Counted from the stretch's first letter, positions 1 through 9,762 are shown. The stretch is DNA of 64,000 bases from Sedimentitalea xiamensis (GCF_030164465.1 NZ_JASNJE010000004.1:1-64000), one strand, 5' to 3'. Numbers and translations are program-made. Notes: generated from the letters alone by a model not told the origin.

Positions 1-207
1 CTGGGCGCGACCGCGCAGATCAAGCAGAACCCATCGCGCAGCGGCGGCAAGGGGATCGACTGGGCACTCTACAAGGAGCGTCACCTGGTTGAGTGTTTCT
101 TCAATCGGATCAAACGGTTCCATCGTATCGCGCTGCGCTGCGAAAAGACAATCTCGTCCTTTCGGGCATTCGTTGCCCTTGCCTGTGCTATGACATGGCT
201 CGCCTAA
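1..207 (+). CDS. IS5-family transposase, C-terminal part (cut by window start)
   Basis: The reading frame is open from base 1 and ends at TAA 205-207, giving the last 68 residues. The segment ERHLVECFFNRIKRF followed by a hydrophobic tail ending in TWLA is typical of the C-terminal end of IS5-type (DDE) transposases; the Glu of YKERHLVE is the likely catalytic glutamate. The stop lies only 12 bp from the kynA stop on the other strand, so there is almost no room for a terminal inverted repeat outside kynA. This suggests a truncated copy, or an insertion ending inside the kynA 3' end. The 5' part is outside the window, so intactness cannot be judged. Confidence 0.8.
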   Translation: MGATAQIKQNPSRSGGKGIDWALYKERHLVECFFNRIKRFHRIALRCEKTISSFRAFVALACAMTWLA

Positions 208-219
208 TGCAGACGCCGC

Positions 220-1053
220 CTAGAGATCTGTCCGCAAGTGCCAGAGTTCGGGAAACAGTTCCACCTCGAGCATCCGCTTCAGGTAACTGACCCCGCCGGT
301 GCCGCCGGTGCCACGCTTGAACCCGATGACACGTTCGACCGTGGTCACATGATTGAACCGCCAGCGGCGGAAGTAGTCTTCGAGATCGACCAGTTTCTCC
401 GCCAGTTCGTAGAGTTCCCAGTGGGTCTGCGGATCGCGGTAGACGACCGTCCAGGCCGTGGCGACAGCTTCCTGCGCCTCGTAGGGGCGGGCCACCTCCC
501 GTGCCAGAACGCTGTCCGGCAGAGGCACCGCCTCGTTCAGCGCGCCGAGCGCCACGTCGTAAAGCGACGGGCGGGCCAGTTCGGCGGTCAACAGCGCGGT
601 GATCTCCGGCCGGTGGGCATGGGGACGCAGCATCGCCGGATTGCGGTTGCCCAGAAGGAATTCGATCTGCCGGTATTGATGGGATTGAAACCCGGAGGAT
701 TGCCCGAGCGCCATCCGAAAGGTGGTGTAGTCGCTTGGCGTCATGGTGCGCAGCACGTCCCAGGCGCTGTTGAGTTGCTCGAAAATCCGCGCCACCCGAG
801 CCAGCATCTTGAACGCCGGCCGCCGGTCGGGGCCTTGCAGGGCGGCGCGCGCGGCGGTGAGTTCGTGGATCGCCAGGCGCATCCACAGCTCCGATGTCTG
901 GTGCTGGATGATGAACAGCATTTCGTCATGCGCATCCGACAGCGGGTGCTGCGCGTCCAGCAGCGTTGTCAGGCGCAGGTAGTCGCCATAGGACATGCGC
1001 CCGTCAAACGACATTTGCGCGCCGTCCGTCGCCGGGTCAAATGGGTCGGTCAT
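220..1053 (-). CDS. kynA: tryptophan 2,3-dioxygenase
   Basis: Heme enzyme that opens the indole ring of L-tryptophan to N-formylkynurenine, the first step of the kynurenine pathway; cytosolic. At 277 residues it has the usual length of bacterial TDO. Visible family blocks are SYGDYLRL near the N-terminus, the QHQTSELW helix, [12 protein letters not shown], and [22 protein letters not shown], which carries the heme-ligand histidine and the substrate-binding glycine loop. The C-terminus ([11 protein letters not shown]) is normal even though a transposase remnant ends 12 bp away. The start ATG overlaps the stop of the upstream GNAT gene by 4 bp, so translation is probably coupled. Confidence 0.97.
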   Translation of the reverse strand: MTDPFDPATDGAQMSFDGRMSYGDYLRLTTLLDAQHPLSDAHDEMLFIIQHQTSELWMRLAIHELTAARAALQGPDRRPAFKMLARVARIFEQLNSAWDVLRTMTPSDYTTFRMALGQSSGFQSHQYRQIEFLLGNRNPAMLRPHAHRPEITALLTAELARPSLYDVALGALNEAVPLPDSVLAREVARPYEAQEAVATAWTVVYRDPQTHWELYELAEKLVDLEDYFRRWRFNHVTTVERVIGFKRGTGGTGGVSYLKRMLEVELFPELWHLRTDL

Positions 1054-1538
1054 TGCCTGTCTCCGATCTGCAGGTCCATGCGAAAGCGCTCCAGTTCAAT
1101 TCCCTTGCGTCCGATCGTTTCCGGCGCAATCACCCGCCAGCCGCGACGCATCAGGAACGGGCGCGCGAGGTGGCTGGCATCCGTCGTCAGGCGCGTCAAT
1201 CCGTTTTCGCGCGCACGGGCCAGGATCCCGTCATGGAGCATTCCGGCGACGCCGCGCCCCATCCGGTCCGGTTCGACAAAGGCCATGTCCAGATGCCCGT
1301 CGCCGAGCAGGGACATGAAACCGATGACCGTATTGTCCACCGGGTCGCATGCGACCAGCGTCATCGCCTGCATGAGACGGGCGCATCGGCTCCGCGTGGG
1401 GCGCGGCATCGACGGGCTCCAGGCGTTTCGCTGGGCTTCGGTATAGTGGTTCCGCGCCCCGATCTGCACGGCCCGGTGAAAGACGGCCCAGCAGGCGGCG
1501 CAGTCCTCGGCTTGGTAGGGCCGGACAAGGGCCGTCAT
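1050..1538 (-). CDS. GNAT-family N-acetyltransferase
   Basis: 162-residue protein with GNAT features: the N-terminal VRPYQAED beta/alpha start, a central strand region ([20 protein letters not shown]), and the acetyl-CoA pyrophosphate loop [15 protein letters not shown] followed by LTRLTTDAS. The ATG at 1538 was chosen because it overlaps the kynU stop in an ATGA arrangement; the frame runs 13 codons further upstream but that part lies inside kynU. Sandwiched between kynU and kynA with 4-bp overlaps on both sides, it belongs to the tryptophan-catabolic operon. Substrate unknown; acetylation of a kynurenine-pathway amine is only a guess. Confidence 0.85.
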   Translation of the reverse strand: MTALVRPYQAEDCAACWAVFHRAVQIGARNHYTEAQRNAWSPSMPRPTRSRCARLMQAMTLVACDPVDNTVIGFMSLLGDGHLDMAFVEPDRMGRGVAGMLHDGILARARENGLTRLTTDASHLARPFLMRRGWRVIAPETIGRKGIELERFRMDLQIGDRQ

Positions 1539-2728
1539 GTGACGGCGGCGCGGACCTTGTAGTCCGGCCGGTCCCAAAGCCGGTTCGTCATCACGTCGGC
1601 AATGATGGCGGCGGCGGCCGTGACATCGGCTTCGTCGATATACAGCGGTGTAAAGCCGAACCGCATGATGTCCGGCGCGCGGAAATCGCCGATCACACCG
1701 CGGTCGATCAGGGCCTGCATGGCGGCATAGCCGTCGGCAAAACGGAACGACACCTGGCTGCCGCGCCGCGCTCCGTCGCGCGGGCTGGCAAGCGTCAGCA
1801 TCGGGCAGGCGGCTTCGACCGCGTCGATGAAATGCGCGCAGAGAGCGAGCGATTTTTCACGCACATCCCCCATGTCCGCCATGTCCCAGATGTCGAGCGC
1901 GCTTTCGAGCGCCGCCAGTTGGAGGATCGGTGGCGTGCCGACTCGCATCCGTTCGACGCCTGCTCCGGGGCGGTATTTCCTGTGGAAATCGAACGGCGCT
2001 GCATGGCCGAGCCAGCCCGACAGGGCCGGGAGCGCATGGCCGGCGTGGCGCGGCGCGACATAGATGAAGGCCGGCGCGCCGGGGCCGCCGTTGAGATACT
2101 TGTAGGTGCAGCCGACCGCGAAATCGGCGCCGGACCCGGCCAGATCGACGGGAATCGCCCCGGCCGAATGGGCCAGGTCCCAGACCGTGACGGCACCGGC
2201 CGCATGGGCGCGGCGCGTCAGGCCGGCCATGTCGTGCAACCGCCCGGTCCCGTAATCCACTTCGGTCAGCATCAGGACGGCGACGTCTTCGGTGATGGCG
2301 TCGGCGACGTCCTCCGGCGCGACGACCCGCAGTTCATAGTCCGGACCCAGCAATCCCAGCAGCCCTTCGGCCATGTAGAGATCGGAAGGGAAGTTGCCGC
2401 TGTCGCTGAGCACGACGCGCCGGTCGGGCACCAGCGCCAGCGCGGCGGCAAGCGCCTGGTAGACCTTGATCGACAGCGTGTCGCCGAGAACGACATGTCC
2501 GGGTTCGGCCCCGATCAGCTTGCCGACCCTGTCGCCAAGTCCCATCGGCTGCGCCATCCATCCGGCCCGGTTCCAGCCGGTGATCAGCATCTCGCCCCAT
2601 TCCTCGGTCAGCATCGCCTGAATCCGGGCCGGTGCGGCCTTGGGCAGCGGGCCGAGAGAGTTCCCGTCGAGATAGAGCACGCCCTCGGGTAGGTGAAACA
2701 TCGCCTTGGTGGCCGCAAAATCGGTCAT
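1535..2728 (-). CDS. kynU: kynureninase
   Basis: PLP-dependent hydrolase that cleaves kynurenine to anthranilate and alanine (or the 3-hydroxy form to 3-hydroxyanthranilate). The 397-residue length is typical. Diagnostic blocks are YLDGNSLGPLP at the N-terminus, the WDLAHSAGA aspartate that contacts the PLP pyridine nitrogen, and CTYKYLNGGPGAPAF containing the Schiff-base lysine. It lies 24 bp downstream of an SDR gene and overlaps the GNAT start. With kynA it supplies two of the three steps from tryptophan to anthranilate; a kynurenine formamidase (kynB) is not present in this window. Confidence 0.96.
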   Translation of the reverse strand: MTDFAATKAMFHLPEGVLYLDGNSLGPLPKAAPARIQAMLTEEWGEMLITGWNRAGWMAQPMGLGDRVGKLIGAEPGHVVLGDTLSIKVYQALAAALALVPDRRVVLSDSGNFPSDLYMAEGLLGLLGPDYELRVVAPEDVADAITEDVAVLMLTEVDYGTGRLHDMAGLTRRAHAAGAVTVWDLAHSAGAIPVDLAGSGADFAVGCTYKYLNGGPGAPAFIYVAPRHAGHALPALSGWLGHAAPFDFHRKYRPGAGVERMRVGTPPILQLAALESALDIWDMADMGDVREKSLALCAHFIDAVEAACPMLTLASPRDGARRGSQVSFRFADGYAAMQALIDRGVIGDFRAPDIMRFGFTPLYIDEADVTAAAAIIADVMTNRLWDRPDYKVRAAVT

Positions 2729-2752
2729 AGCTTGGTCCTTTCCGGATGCTGC

Positions 2753-3505
2753 CTACATCTGCCCGCCGGCAATTTCGATGGTCTGCCCGTTGACGCTTTC
2801 CGATCCGGGGCGCACCAGCCACATGGCTGCGGCGGCGATCTCTTCCGGCGCGATCAGCCGCTTGTGGCGGTTGGCGTTGACCATGATGGCGCGGGCTTCT
2901 TCCTCGCTGATACCGGCCCGCTGCGAAATACTGTCGGTGTTTCGCGTGACGATGGGCGTATCGACATAGGCGGGACAGAGCGCGTTGAAAGTGAATGGCT
3001 TGCCGATGTAATCCTCGCTCAGCGCGCGGGTCAGGCCGATCAGCCCGTGCTTGGACGCCGTATAGCAGGCCGCGCCGGGCAATCCGCGCACCCCCGCGAT
3101 GGACGAAACGGTGATGACCCGCCCCCAGTCGGTCTGGCGCATCCCGTGCAGGCATTCCCGGATCGTCAGGAAAGCGCCGTCCAGGTTGGTCGCCATCATG
3201 TTGCGCCAGAATTCCATCGTGGTCTTGTGCAGGGCGCGGCCCTCGGCGATGCCGGCATTGGCGACGCAGATCTGCACCGGTCCGCGGGCGTCGACCGCGG
3301 CGGCGATCTTGGCCACGACATCCTCTTCGTCGCGCACGTCCATCGCCAGTCCGGCCATGCCCTCGGTCGCGACCTCGTCCAGCCGCTCCTGCCGCCGTCC
3401 GGTGATCGTCACCTGAACGCCATCCGCCGCCAGCGCCCGCGCAATGGCGAGCCCGATCCCGGTGCCGCCGCCCGTCACCAGCGCGTGTTTGCCTGCAAGT
3501 GCCAT
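2753..3505 (-). CDS. short-chain dehydrogenase/reductase (3-hydroxybutyrate dehydrogenase-like)
   Basis: NAD(P)-dependent oxidoreductase of the classical SDR type, 250 residues: cofactor motif TGGGTGIG near residue 12, the NAG motif, catalytic Ser in SSIAG, and YTASK with the catalytic Tyr and Lys. The ATG at 3505 was chosen because GGGAGG lies 9 bases upstream and the Rossmann strand begins 6 residues in; the 10 in-frame codons further upstream have no such site. It is the promoter-proximal gene of the kyn operon. General resemblance is to 3-hydroxybutyrate dehydrogenases and 3-hydroxyacyl-CoA dehydrogenases. A role beyond anthranilate (for example 2-aminobenzoyl-CoA breakdown) is inference from position only. 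Confidence 0.85.
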   Translation of the reverse strand: MALAGKHALVTGGGTGIGLAIARALAADGVQVTITGRRQERLDEVATEGMAGLAMDVRDEEDVVAKIAAAVDARGPVQICVANAGIAEGRALHKTTMEFWRNMMATNLDGAFLTIRECLHGMRQTDWGRVITVSSIAGVRGLPGAACYTASKHGLIGLTRALSEDYIGKPFTFNALCPAYVDTPIVTRNTDSISQRAGISEEEARAIMVNANRHKRLIAPEEIAAAAMWLVRPGSESVNGQTIEIAGGQM

Positions 3506-3634
3506 TTTACGTGTCCTCCCTTGACCTGCCTGCACCCTATCCGCTGTTCCGGCTGTGACAAGACGCCCTGTGTCGTCACTTTACATACTCATTCGCCTCT
3601 GTGAATGTGTGGCGAAGCAAGGAAGGAATGCAAA

Positions 3635-4582
3635 ATGAAATACCCGTTTGCCATCGCGATGGCCGCCGCAGCCAGTGCGGTCTGGTCGAGCGAGGACATC
3701 GCCGACCAGTATCCGCAGTCCGAGCTCTATTCCAAGCCGGTCGAGGTCATCCCGCATGTGTTTTCCGCGATCGGGGCCACCGCGCCGCCGACCTATGAGA
3801 ATTCCGGCCACAACAACAACCTGTCCTTCATCGTCACCGACGCCGGTGTGATCGTGATCAACGCCGGTGCGTCCAGCCGCCTTGCCGCGGCGCTGCATGA
3901 CGAGATCAAGGCCGTGACAGACCAGCCGGTCGTTCTGGTGATCAACGAGAACGGGCAGGGCCATGCGATGCTCGGCAACGGCTATTGGCGGGACCAGGGG
4001 GTCGATATCCTCGCCCATGAGGACGCGGTGGCGGAAACCCGCGAGAACGGCGATTTCATCTTTCAGGGCATGGAAGGCTACAATCGCGACAAGGCCGAAG
4101 GCAGCCGGGTGGAACATGCAAACCTCACCTTTTCCGACGAATACGATGCATCCCTGGGGGGCGTGACGATCAAGGTGCTGCATCTTGGCCCGGCGCATGA
4201 TCCCGGCGACATTCAGGTCTGGATTCCTGACTGGCAGATCATGATCGCCGGGGACATCGCGTTTCACGAACGGATGCCGCCGATCTTTGAGAGCACCTGC
4301 ACAAGTTGCTGGATCGAAACCTGGGAACAGGCGCTGGAACCGCTGAATCCGACCTACGTGATTCCGGGGCACGGGCATCCGACCAACCTGGCGCAGGTGC
4401 GCCGTTATACCCGCGATTATCTCGTGGACCTGCGGGCCAAGATCAGGGACCATATCGACGCGGGCGGTGATCTCGCCGGAGCCTATTACGTCGATCAGTC
4501 CAATTGGGCCCATCTGGACACGTTCGAAGAACTGGCCACCAAGAATGCGGGCCGGGTCTATGAGGAGATGGAGTGGGAATGA
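3635..4582 (+). CDS. exported metallo-beta-lactamase-fold protein with altered metal site
   Basis: 315 residues from the ATG at 3635, which has GGAAGGA 7 bases upstream; an earlier in-frame ATG at 3605 lacks a site. The first ~19 residues form a weak signal peptide (MKYPFAIAMAAAASAVWS). The overall pattern is that of an MBL-fold hydrolase: strand VIVINAG, a later GPAHDPGD, the metal-bridging Asp in AGDIAF, and a late histidine in PGHGHPT. However, the canonical HxHxDH after the INEN strand reads E105-N-G-Q-G-H110, so only the last histidine survives. Either it binds one metal or it is not a standard hydrolase. It resembles MBL proteins of quinoprotein or sulfur-oxidation loci, but no such genes are adjacent. 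Confidence 0.8.
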   Translation: MKYPFAIAMAAAASAVWSSEDIADQYPQSELYSKPVEVIPHVFSAIGATAPPTYENSGHNNNLSFIVTDAGVIVINAGASSRLAAALHDEIKAVTDQPVVLVINENGQGHAMLGNGYWRDQGVDILAHEDAVAETRENGDFIFQGMEGYNRDKAEGSRVEHANLTFSDEYDASLGGVTIKVLHLGPAHDPGDIQVWIPDWQIMIAGDIAFHERMPPIFESTCTSCWIETWEQALEPLNPTYVIPGHGHPTNLAQVRRYTRDYLVDLRAKIRDHIDAGGDLAGAYYVDQSNWAHLDTFEELATKNAGRVYEEMEWE

Positions 4583-4613
4583 CGGCCGCCAGACGCGCCG
4601 GGGGTGATGCGCG

Positions 4614-5063
4614 ATGAAATGGATCGATCTGCCGCCGGTCTGGCTGCTGGCTTTCATCGCACTGGCCTGGGCGCAGGCCGCCTATTTCCCGTTTGGCCTG
4701 AGTTTTGGCGGGCCCTGGGCGGACTTCGTCGGCGGGGTGCTGATCGGTGGTGGGGTGCTGCTGATGCTGCTGGCCCTGTCGGAGTTCCGGCGGCATCGCA
4801 CGACGATCCTGCCGCACCGGACGCCCACCCGGCTGATCCAAAGCGGCATCTTCAGCCGGACGCGCAACCCGGTCTACCTGGGCGACGCCTTGCTTCTGGC
4901 GGGGATCATCCTGCGGTTTGACGCGGTGCTGGCGTTGCCGCTGGTGCCGATCTTCGTCTGGATCATCGAAAAACGCTTCATCCTGGGCGAGGAAGACCGG
5001 ATGCGGCGGACTTTTCGCATGGAATTCGCGCGATATGAGCGCAAGGTGCGACGCTGGGTCTGA
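4614..5063 (+). CDS. integral-membrane methyltransferase-like protein (isoprenylcysteine/phospholipid methyltransferase family)
   Basis: 149 residues with three to four hydrophobic helices and the family signature SGIFSRTRNPVYLGD (residues ~80-94), where the RNPxYLG block binds S-adenosylmethionine in ICMT/PEMT-like enzymes. The second conserved part, an E-E pair near the end (GEEDRMRRTF), is also present. It starts 31 bp after the MBL-fold gene and probably shares its transcript. Bacterial members have unknown substrates, so no specific reaction is claimed. The ATG at 4614 fits the start of the first helix. Confidence 0.8.
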   Translation: MKWIDLPPVWLLAFIALAWAQAAYFPFGLSFGGPWADFVGGVLIGGGVLLMLLALSEFRRHRTTILPHRTPTRLIQSGIFSRTRNPVYLGDALLLAGIILRFDAVLALPLVPIFVWIIEKRFILGEEDRMRRTFRMEFARYERKVRRWV

Positions 5064-5180
5064 TTTGCGCGCCCACCGACCATTGTATAGCAAGTCGAGG
5101 CTGTCGCGCCTTGCGATGTGCTGTTAAGACACATGACAAGCTGAAATTGCGCCCGAACCGGGCAACGAGGGGGACATGAG

Positions 5181-6752
5181 GTGAAGATAGGAACACCGAA
5201 AGAAACGTTTGACGGCGAACGCCGTGTCGCGATGACACCGGACTCTGCGCTGGCCCTGCAGAAGCTGGGGTACGAGTGCCTGATCGAAACCGGCGCCGGT
5301 CTCGGGGCGGGGTTCTCGGACGAGGCCTATGAAGGCGCTGGCGTCGAGGTGATCAAGACCGCCGCCGCGCTCTGGAAAGAGGCCGACATCGTCGCCAAGG
5401 TGCGCCAGCCCAACGAAACCGAACTCAAGCGTCTCACCAAGGACAAGACCTTGATTTCATTCTTTAATCCTGCGGCCAACGAGGCCGGGATGGAGGCCGC
5501 GAAAGCCAAGGGCGCCAATGTCATCGCGATGGAAATGGTGCCGCGCATCAGCCGCGCGCAGAAGATGGACGCCCTGTCGTCGATGGCCAATATCGCCGGG
5601 TATCGCGCGGTGATCGAGGCGGGCAACAACTTCGGCCGTTTCTTCACCGGCCAGATCACCGCTGCGGGCAAGGTGCCCCCGGCCAAGGTTCTGGTGGTGG
5701 GAGCAGGCGTCGCGGGCCTGGCCGCGATCGGCACGGCCACCAGTCTCGGCGCGATCACCTATGCGTTCGACGTGCGCCCGGAAGTGGCGGAACAGGTCGA
5801 ATCGATGGGAGCCGAATTCGTCTTCCTCGATTTCGAGGAAGAACAGCAGGACGGCGCGGCGACCGGCGGATATGCGTCCGTGTCCAGCCCCGAATTCCGC
5901 GAAGCGCAGCTGGCCAAGTTCCGAGAACTTGCTCCGGACATGGACATCGTGATCACCACGGCGCTGATCCCGAACCGGGAAGCGCCGGAGCTCTGGACCG
6001 AGGACATGGTCAAATCCATGAAGCCCGGCTCCGTGATCGTGGACCTTGCGGCGGAAAAGGGCGGCAACTGCAAGCTGACCGTGGCCGACGAGAAGATCGT
6101 GACCGACAACGGCGTGACGATCATCGGCTACACCGATTTCCCGTCGCGCATGGCGGCGCAGGCATCGACGCTCTATGCCACCAATATCCGTCACATGATG
6201 ACCGACCTGACCCCCGAGAAGGACGGCCAGATCAAGCACGACATGGAAGACGACGTGATCCGTGGCGCGACCGTGACGTTCGACGGCGAAATCACCTTCC
6301 CGCCGCCGCCGCCAAAGGTTCAGGCGATCGCGGCCAAGCCCAAGGCGACCAAGCCGGAACTGACGCCCGAAGAGAAAAGGGCGCAGGAAATCGCGGCCTT
6401 CAAGGCGCAGACGCGCAGCCAGGTCACGCTGCTCGCCGTCGGCGCGGTGCTGCTTCTGGGCGTGGGGCTTGTCGCTCCGGCCAGTTTCATGCAGCATTTC
6501 ATCGTGTTCGTTCTGGCGGTGTTCGTCGGCTTCCAGGTGATCTGGAACGTGGCGCACAGCCTGCACACGCCGCTGATGGCGGTCACCAACGCGATTTCGT
6601 CAATCATCATTCTGGGTGCGCTCATGCAGATCGGTTCGGGGTCGTTCCTCGTGATCGTTCTGGCCGCGCTGTCGGTCTTCATGGCCGGCATCAACATTTT
6701 CGGCGGCTTCCTCGTGACACGGCGCATGCTCGCCATGTTCCAGAAATCGTAA
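5181..6752 (+). CDS. pntA: proton-translocating NAD(P) transhydrogenase subunit alpha
   Basis: Couples hydride transfer between NADH and NADP+ to proton entry, supplying NADPH. 523 residues, the fused E. coli-like arrangement: NAD(H)-binding domain I (KIGTPKE start, RVAMTPDS, dinucleotide loop [14 protein letters not shown] near residue 175), then a proline-rich linker (PPPPPK), then about four membrane helices from residue ~415 to the end. In some relatives such as Rhodospirillum these two parts are separate genes. The start is GTG at 5181: a purine-rich GAGGGGG lies 7-13 bases upstream, and the nearest ATG (5176) runs straight into a stop. pntB follows after 16 bp. Confidence 0.97.
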   Translation: MKIGTPKETFDGERRVAMTPDSALALQKLGYECLIETGAGLGAGFSDEAYEGAGVEVIKTAAALWKEADIVAKVRQPNETELKRLTKDKTLISFFNPAANEAGMEAAKAKGANVIAMEMVPRISRAQKMDALSSMANIAGYRAVIEAGNNFGRFFTGQITAAGKVPPAKVLVVGAGVAGLAAIGTATSLGAITYAFDVRPEVAEQVESMGAEFVFLDFEEEQQDGAATGGYASVSSPEFREAQLAKFRELAPDMDIVITTALIPNREAPELWTEDMVKSMKPGSVIVDLAAEKGGNCKLTVADEKIVTDNGVTIIGYTDFPSRMAAQASTLYATNIRHMMTDLTPEKDGQIKHDMEDDVIRGATVTFDGEITFPPPPPKVQAIAAKPKATKPELTPEEKRAQEIAAFKAQTRSQVTLLAVGAVLLLGVGLVAPASFMQHFIVFVLAVFVGFQVIWNVAHSLHTPLMAVTNAISSIIILGALMQIGSGSFLVIVLAALSVFMAGINIFGGFLVTRRMLAMFQKS

Positions 6753-6768
6753 GCGAGGGGTAGGGACA

Positions 6769-8202
6769 ATGGACTTCGGATTTACAACGGCGGCCTATGT
6801 GGTCGCAGCCATCCTCTTCATCCTCAGCCTGGGCGGGCTGTCCGGTCAGGAAAGCGCGAAACGCGCCGTCTGGTATGGCATCGTCGGCATGGCACTGGCC
6901 GTGGCGGCGACGCTGATCGGACCGGGCGCGGGCCTCTGGCTGCTGTCGATACTGCTGATCGCGGCGGGCGGAACCATCGGGGTCGTCGTGGCCCAGCGGG
7001 TGCAGATGACCGAGATGCCGCAGCTTGTCGCGGCGATGCATTCCCTGGTCGGTCTTGCCGCCGTGTTCGTCGGATTCAACGCCGATATCGAACTGTCGCG
7101 CGTGATGGCGATGGATGATGCCGCGCGCAAGGGACTCGACGGTTTTGCCGCGCTGCTGGCCAAGAAGGACAGCGTGGAGATCGCGATCCTGCGGGTCGAG
7201 GTGTTCCTCGGCGTGTTCATCGGGGCCGTCACCTTCACCGGTTCCGTCATCGCCTTTGGCAAGCTCGCGGGCAAGGTCGATACCGCAGCGAAGAAACTGC
7301 CGGGCGGCCATGTGCTGAATGCGGGTGCGGCGTTTCTTTCGGCGGTTCTCGGCATCATGTATTTCAACGATGCCGGCATCTGGACGCTGATCCTGATGAC
7401 GCTGCTGGCCTTCTTCATCGGCTATCACCTGATCATGGGCATCGGCGGCGCGGACATGCCGGTCGTGGTGTCGATGCTCAACAGCTATTCCGGCTGGGCG
7501 GCGGCGGCCATCGGCTTCAGCCTTGGCAACGACCTTCTGATCGTGGTCGGGGCTCTGGTCGGGTCTTCCGGTGCGATTCTGTCCTACATCATGTGCAAGG
7601 CGATGAACCGGTCGTTCATCTCGGTGATCCTGGGCGGCTTTGGCGGTCCCGCCGGCGAACAGATGGCGGTCGAAGGCGAAATGATCGCGATCGAAGCCGA
7701 CGGTGTCGCTTCGGCCCTGAACGAAGCCGACAGCGTCATCATCATCCCCGGCTACGGCATGGCGGTGGCACAGGCGCAGGCGGCCGTGGCCGAACTGACG
7801 CGCAAACTGCGGGCCAAGGGCAAGAACGTGCGCTTCGCGATCCACCCGGTCGCCGGGCGTCTGCCGGGGCACATGAACGTGCTGCTGGCCGAAGCCAAGG
7901 TGCCCTATGACATCGTGCTGGAGATGGACGAGATCAACGACGATTTCCCGCATACGGACGTCGCCATCGTGATCGGCTCGAACGACATCGTGAACCCCGC
8001 GGCGCAGGACGATCCGAACAGTCCCATCGCCGGCATGCCGGTTCTGGAATGCTGGAAGGCCAAGCAGGTGTTCGTGTCAAAGCGCGGCCAGGGGACGGGC
8101 TATTCGGGAATCGAGAACCCGCTGTTCTTCAAGGACAATACCCGGATGTTCTATGGTGATGCCAAGGCGTCGCTGGACAAGCTGCTTCCAATGATCGACT
8201 GA
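6769..8202 (+). CDS. pntB: proton-translocating NAD(P) transhydrogenase subunit beta
   Basis: 477 residues. The N-terminal two-thirds is hydrophobic with about nine membrane helices that form the proton channel with PntA. The C-terminal domain III binds NADP(H), with the recognisable [41 protein letters not shown] and [11 protein letters not shown] blocks. Length matches the family. It sits 16 bp downstream of pntA and is followed by a strong hairpin at 8231-8252, so pntAB looks like a self-contained operon. Confidence 0.97.
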   Translation: MDFGFTTAAYVVAAILFILSLGGLSGQESAKRAVWYGIVGMALAVAATLIGPGAGLWLLSILLIAAGGTIGVVVAQRVQMTEMPQLVAAMHSLVGLAAVFVGFNADIELSRVMAMDDAARKGLDGFAALLAKKDSVEIAILRVEVFLGVFIGAVTFTGSVIAFGKLAGKVDTAAKKLPGGHVLNAGAAFLSAVLGIMYFNDAGIWTLILMTLLAFFIGYHLIMGIGGADMPVVVSMLNSYSGWAAAAIGFSLGNDLLIVVGALVGSSGAILSYIMCKAMNRSFISVILGGFGGPAGEQMAVEGEMIAIEADGVASALNEADSVIIIPGYGMAVAQAQAAVAELTRKLRAKGKNVRFAIHPVAGRLPGHMNVLLAEAKVPYDIVLEMDEINDDFPHTDVAIVIGSNDIVNPAAQDDPNSPIAGMPVLECWKAKQVFVSKRGQGTGYSGIENPLFFKDNTRMFYGDAKASLDKLLPMID

Positions 8203-8230
8203 TCCTGGCGGAGCCTTTTTCGCAACATGA

Positions 8231-8260
8231 CCCCGCCGGACCTCCGGCGGGGTATTCATT
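8231..8260 (+). terminator. rho-independent-type terminator after pntAB
   Basis: A perfect 9-bp GC stem, CCCCGCCGG (8231-8239) with CCGGCGGGG (8244-8252), closes a 4-base loop and is followed by TATTCATTTT. The T-run is interrupted, which is common in GC-rich alphaproteobacteria. It lies 28 bp after the pntB stop and well before the next gene, so it most likely ends the pntAB transcript. Confidence 0.8.
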
Positions 8261-8394
8261 TTGACGGATCAGTTCGACATCAGGTGCCAAACCGTGGCGT
8301 CGGTATACGATTGTATTCCTTTAACTGACTGATAAAAAACAAGAACTTCCAATTCTGGATGGCTTGGTCTAGACTGCGGCAAACGAGGTTCCCG

Positions 8395-9675
8395 ATGCCG
8401 CCGATTGAAGACCATCCGCTGCGCTACAAACTGGCCAACGAACTGCACGCCCGTCCGTTCCCGCGGATGTCGGCGCATTGCACGGTCACGTATATCGCGA
8501 TCAAGCAGCCGACCGAGGCGGTGAGCCGCGACCGTGCGGCGGATCTCGCGCATCTGACCGCGCTTCTGGACCGGCACGGCGCGCCGCATCCTCAGCCAGG
8601 CGCCACGCATTATTCCGGGCGTATCGGACGGCATGTTCTGAAATGGGAACAGCACACCGAATTCGTGACCTACACCGCCTTCTTCGATGGCGTGGGCGCG
8701 CGCCCCTTCGACCCGGCGGATTTCGCGGTCTTCCCCGAGGACTGGCTCGCCAAGGCCCCCGGACAGCGTGCCACCTCGGCGATGCTGCGGATCCAGCCGC
8801 GCCCGCCGGACGATGACATCGACATGGCCCTGGGCGACTGGTTCGTGCCGGAAAGCCTGGCGGTGGCGGAGGTTCTCGAAGGCGCGGCCGTGGTCGGGGG
8901 CGATTTCAGGATCGATCCGGCAGGGCACCTGCGTTTCGCGATCTTCGTCAGCCCGGAGACCGGCCAGCGACGTATCGGGCGCGTGGTTCAGCGGATCTGC
9001 GAAATCGAAACCTACAAATCCATGTCCATGCTCGGCTTCTCACGGGCGCGCGACCTGTCGGCGCCGATTTCGGCCCTGGACAATCAGCTGACCGAACTCA
9101 TGATGGAAATGACTGGCGGCGGGACCTCGCCCGAAGTCACCCTGCCGGAGCTGCTGTCGATCTCTGCGCAACTCGAGACCATGGCGGCGCGCTCCTCGTT
9201 CCGGTTCGGCGCGACCGGCGCCTACGAGGCGATCGTGACCCAGCGGATCACGGCGTTGCGGGAAACCCGGTTCCGCGGGCGTCAGACCTTCGCCGAGTTC
9301 ATGATGCGCCGATACGAGCCGGCGATGCGCACCGTCAAGTCGACCGAAGCCCGCCTGCAGGCGCTGGCGGACCGGGCGATCCGCGCCGGCGAACTGCTGC
9401 GCACCCGCGTGGACGTGGACCGCAGCGCCCAGAACCAGGCGCTGCTGGAAAGCATGGACCGCCGCGCCGATCTGCAATTGCGCCTGCAACACACCGTCGA
9501 AGGTCTGTCCGTCGTGGCGATCAGCTACTACGGCGTGTCGCTGGCAAGCTATCTGCTCTATCCGGTGACAGAACTCACAGGGGTGAGCAAGGGAATGCTC
9601 ACCGCCCTGGTAACGCTGCCGGTGGTGGGGCTGGTCTGGTGGATGGTGCGCCGGATCAGGCGCCGGATCGGCTGA
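8395..9675 (+). CDS. DUF3422 family membrane-anchored protein
   Basis: 426 residues from the ATG at 8395 (MPPIEDHPLR). The opening block with LANELHARPFP, the WEQHTEF segment and the C-terminal pair of hydrophobic helices (VVAISYYGVSLASYLLYPV and MLTALVTLPVVGLVWWMV) match the uncharacterised DUF3422 family common in proteobacteria. The body before the helices is rich in charged helices (residues ~250-350) and probably cytosolic, with the protein tethered at its C-terminus. An in-frame upstream ATG at 8359 has no ribosome site and was not used. Function unknown. A kinase gene follows 87 bp downstream on the same strand. Confidence 0.85.
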   Translation: MPPIEDHPLRYKLANELHARPFPRMSAHCTVTYIAIKQPTEAVSRDRAADLAHLTALLDRHGAPHPQPGATHYSGRIGRHVLKWEQHTEFVTYTAFFDGVGARPFDPADFAVFPEDWLAKAPGQRATSAMLRIQPRPPDDDIDMALGDWFVPESLAVAEVLEGAAVVGGDFRIDPAGHLRFAIFVSPETGQRRIGRVVQRICEIETYKSMSMLGFSRARDLSAPISALDNQLTELMMEMTGGGTSPEVTLPELLSISAQLETMAARSSFRFGATGAYEAIVTQRITALRETRFRGRQTFAEFMMRRYEPAMRTVKSTEARLQALADRAIRAGELLRTRVDVDRSAQNQALLESMDRRADLQLRLQHTVEGLSVVAISYYGVSLASYLLYPVTELTGVSKGMLTALVTLPVVGLVWWMVRRIRRRIG

Positions 9676-9762
9676 CCCGTCACACTTGTGCAAACCAAAT
9701 GACAGCGTCGGCATTTTTTGGCAGGCTGCATCGGGAAGCAGTTCCATGAGGCAGGCAAAAGC

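Noticed and set aside
238-1446. 402-codon plus-strand frame opposite kynA and the GNAT gene
   Set aside because: Antisense shadow covering two well-supported genes; composition is Arg/His/Pro-rich with no domain.
3555-3586. GTGACA and TTACAT as a promoter for the MBL-fold gene
   Set aside because: The spacing is 20 bases and both hexamers are poor matches, so it was not listed as a feature.
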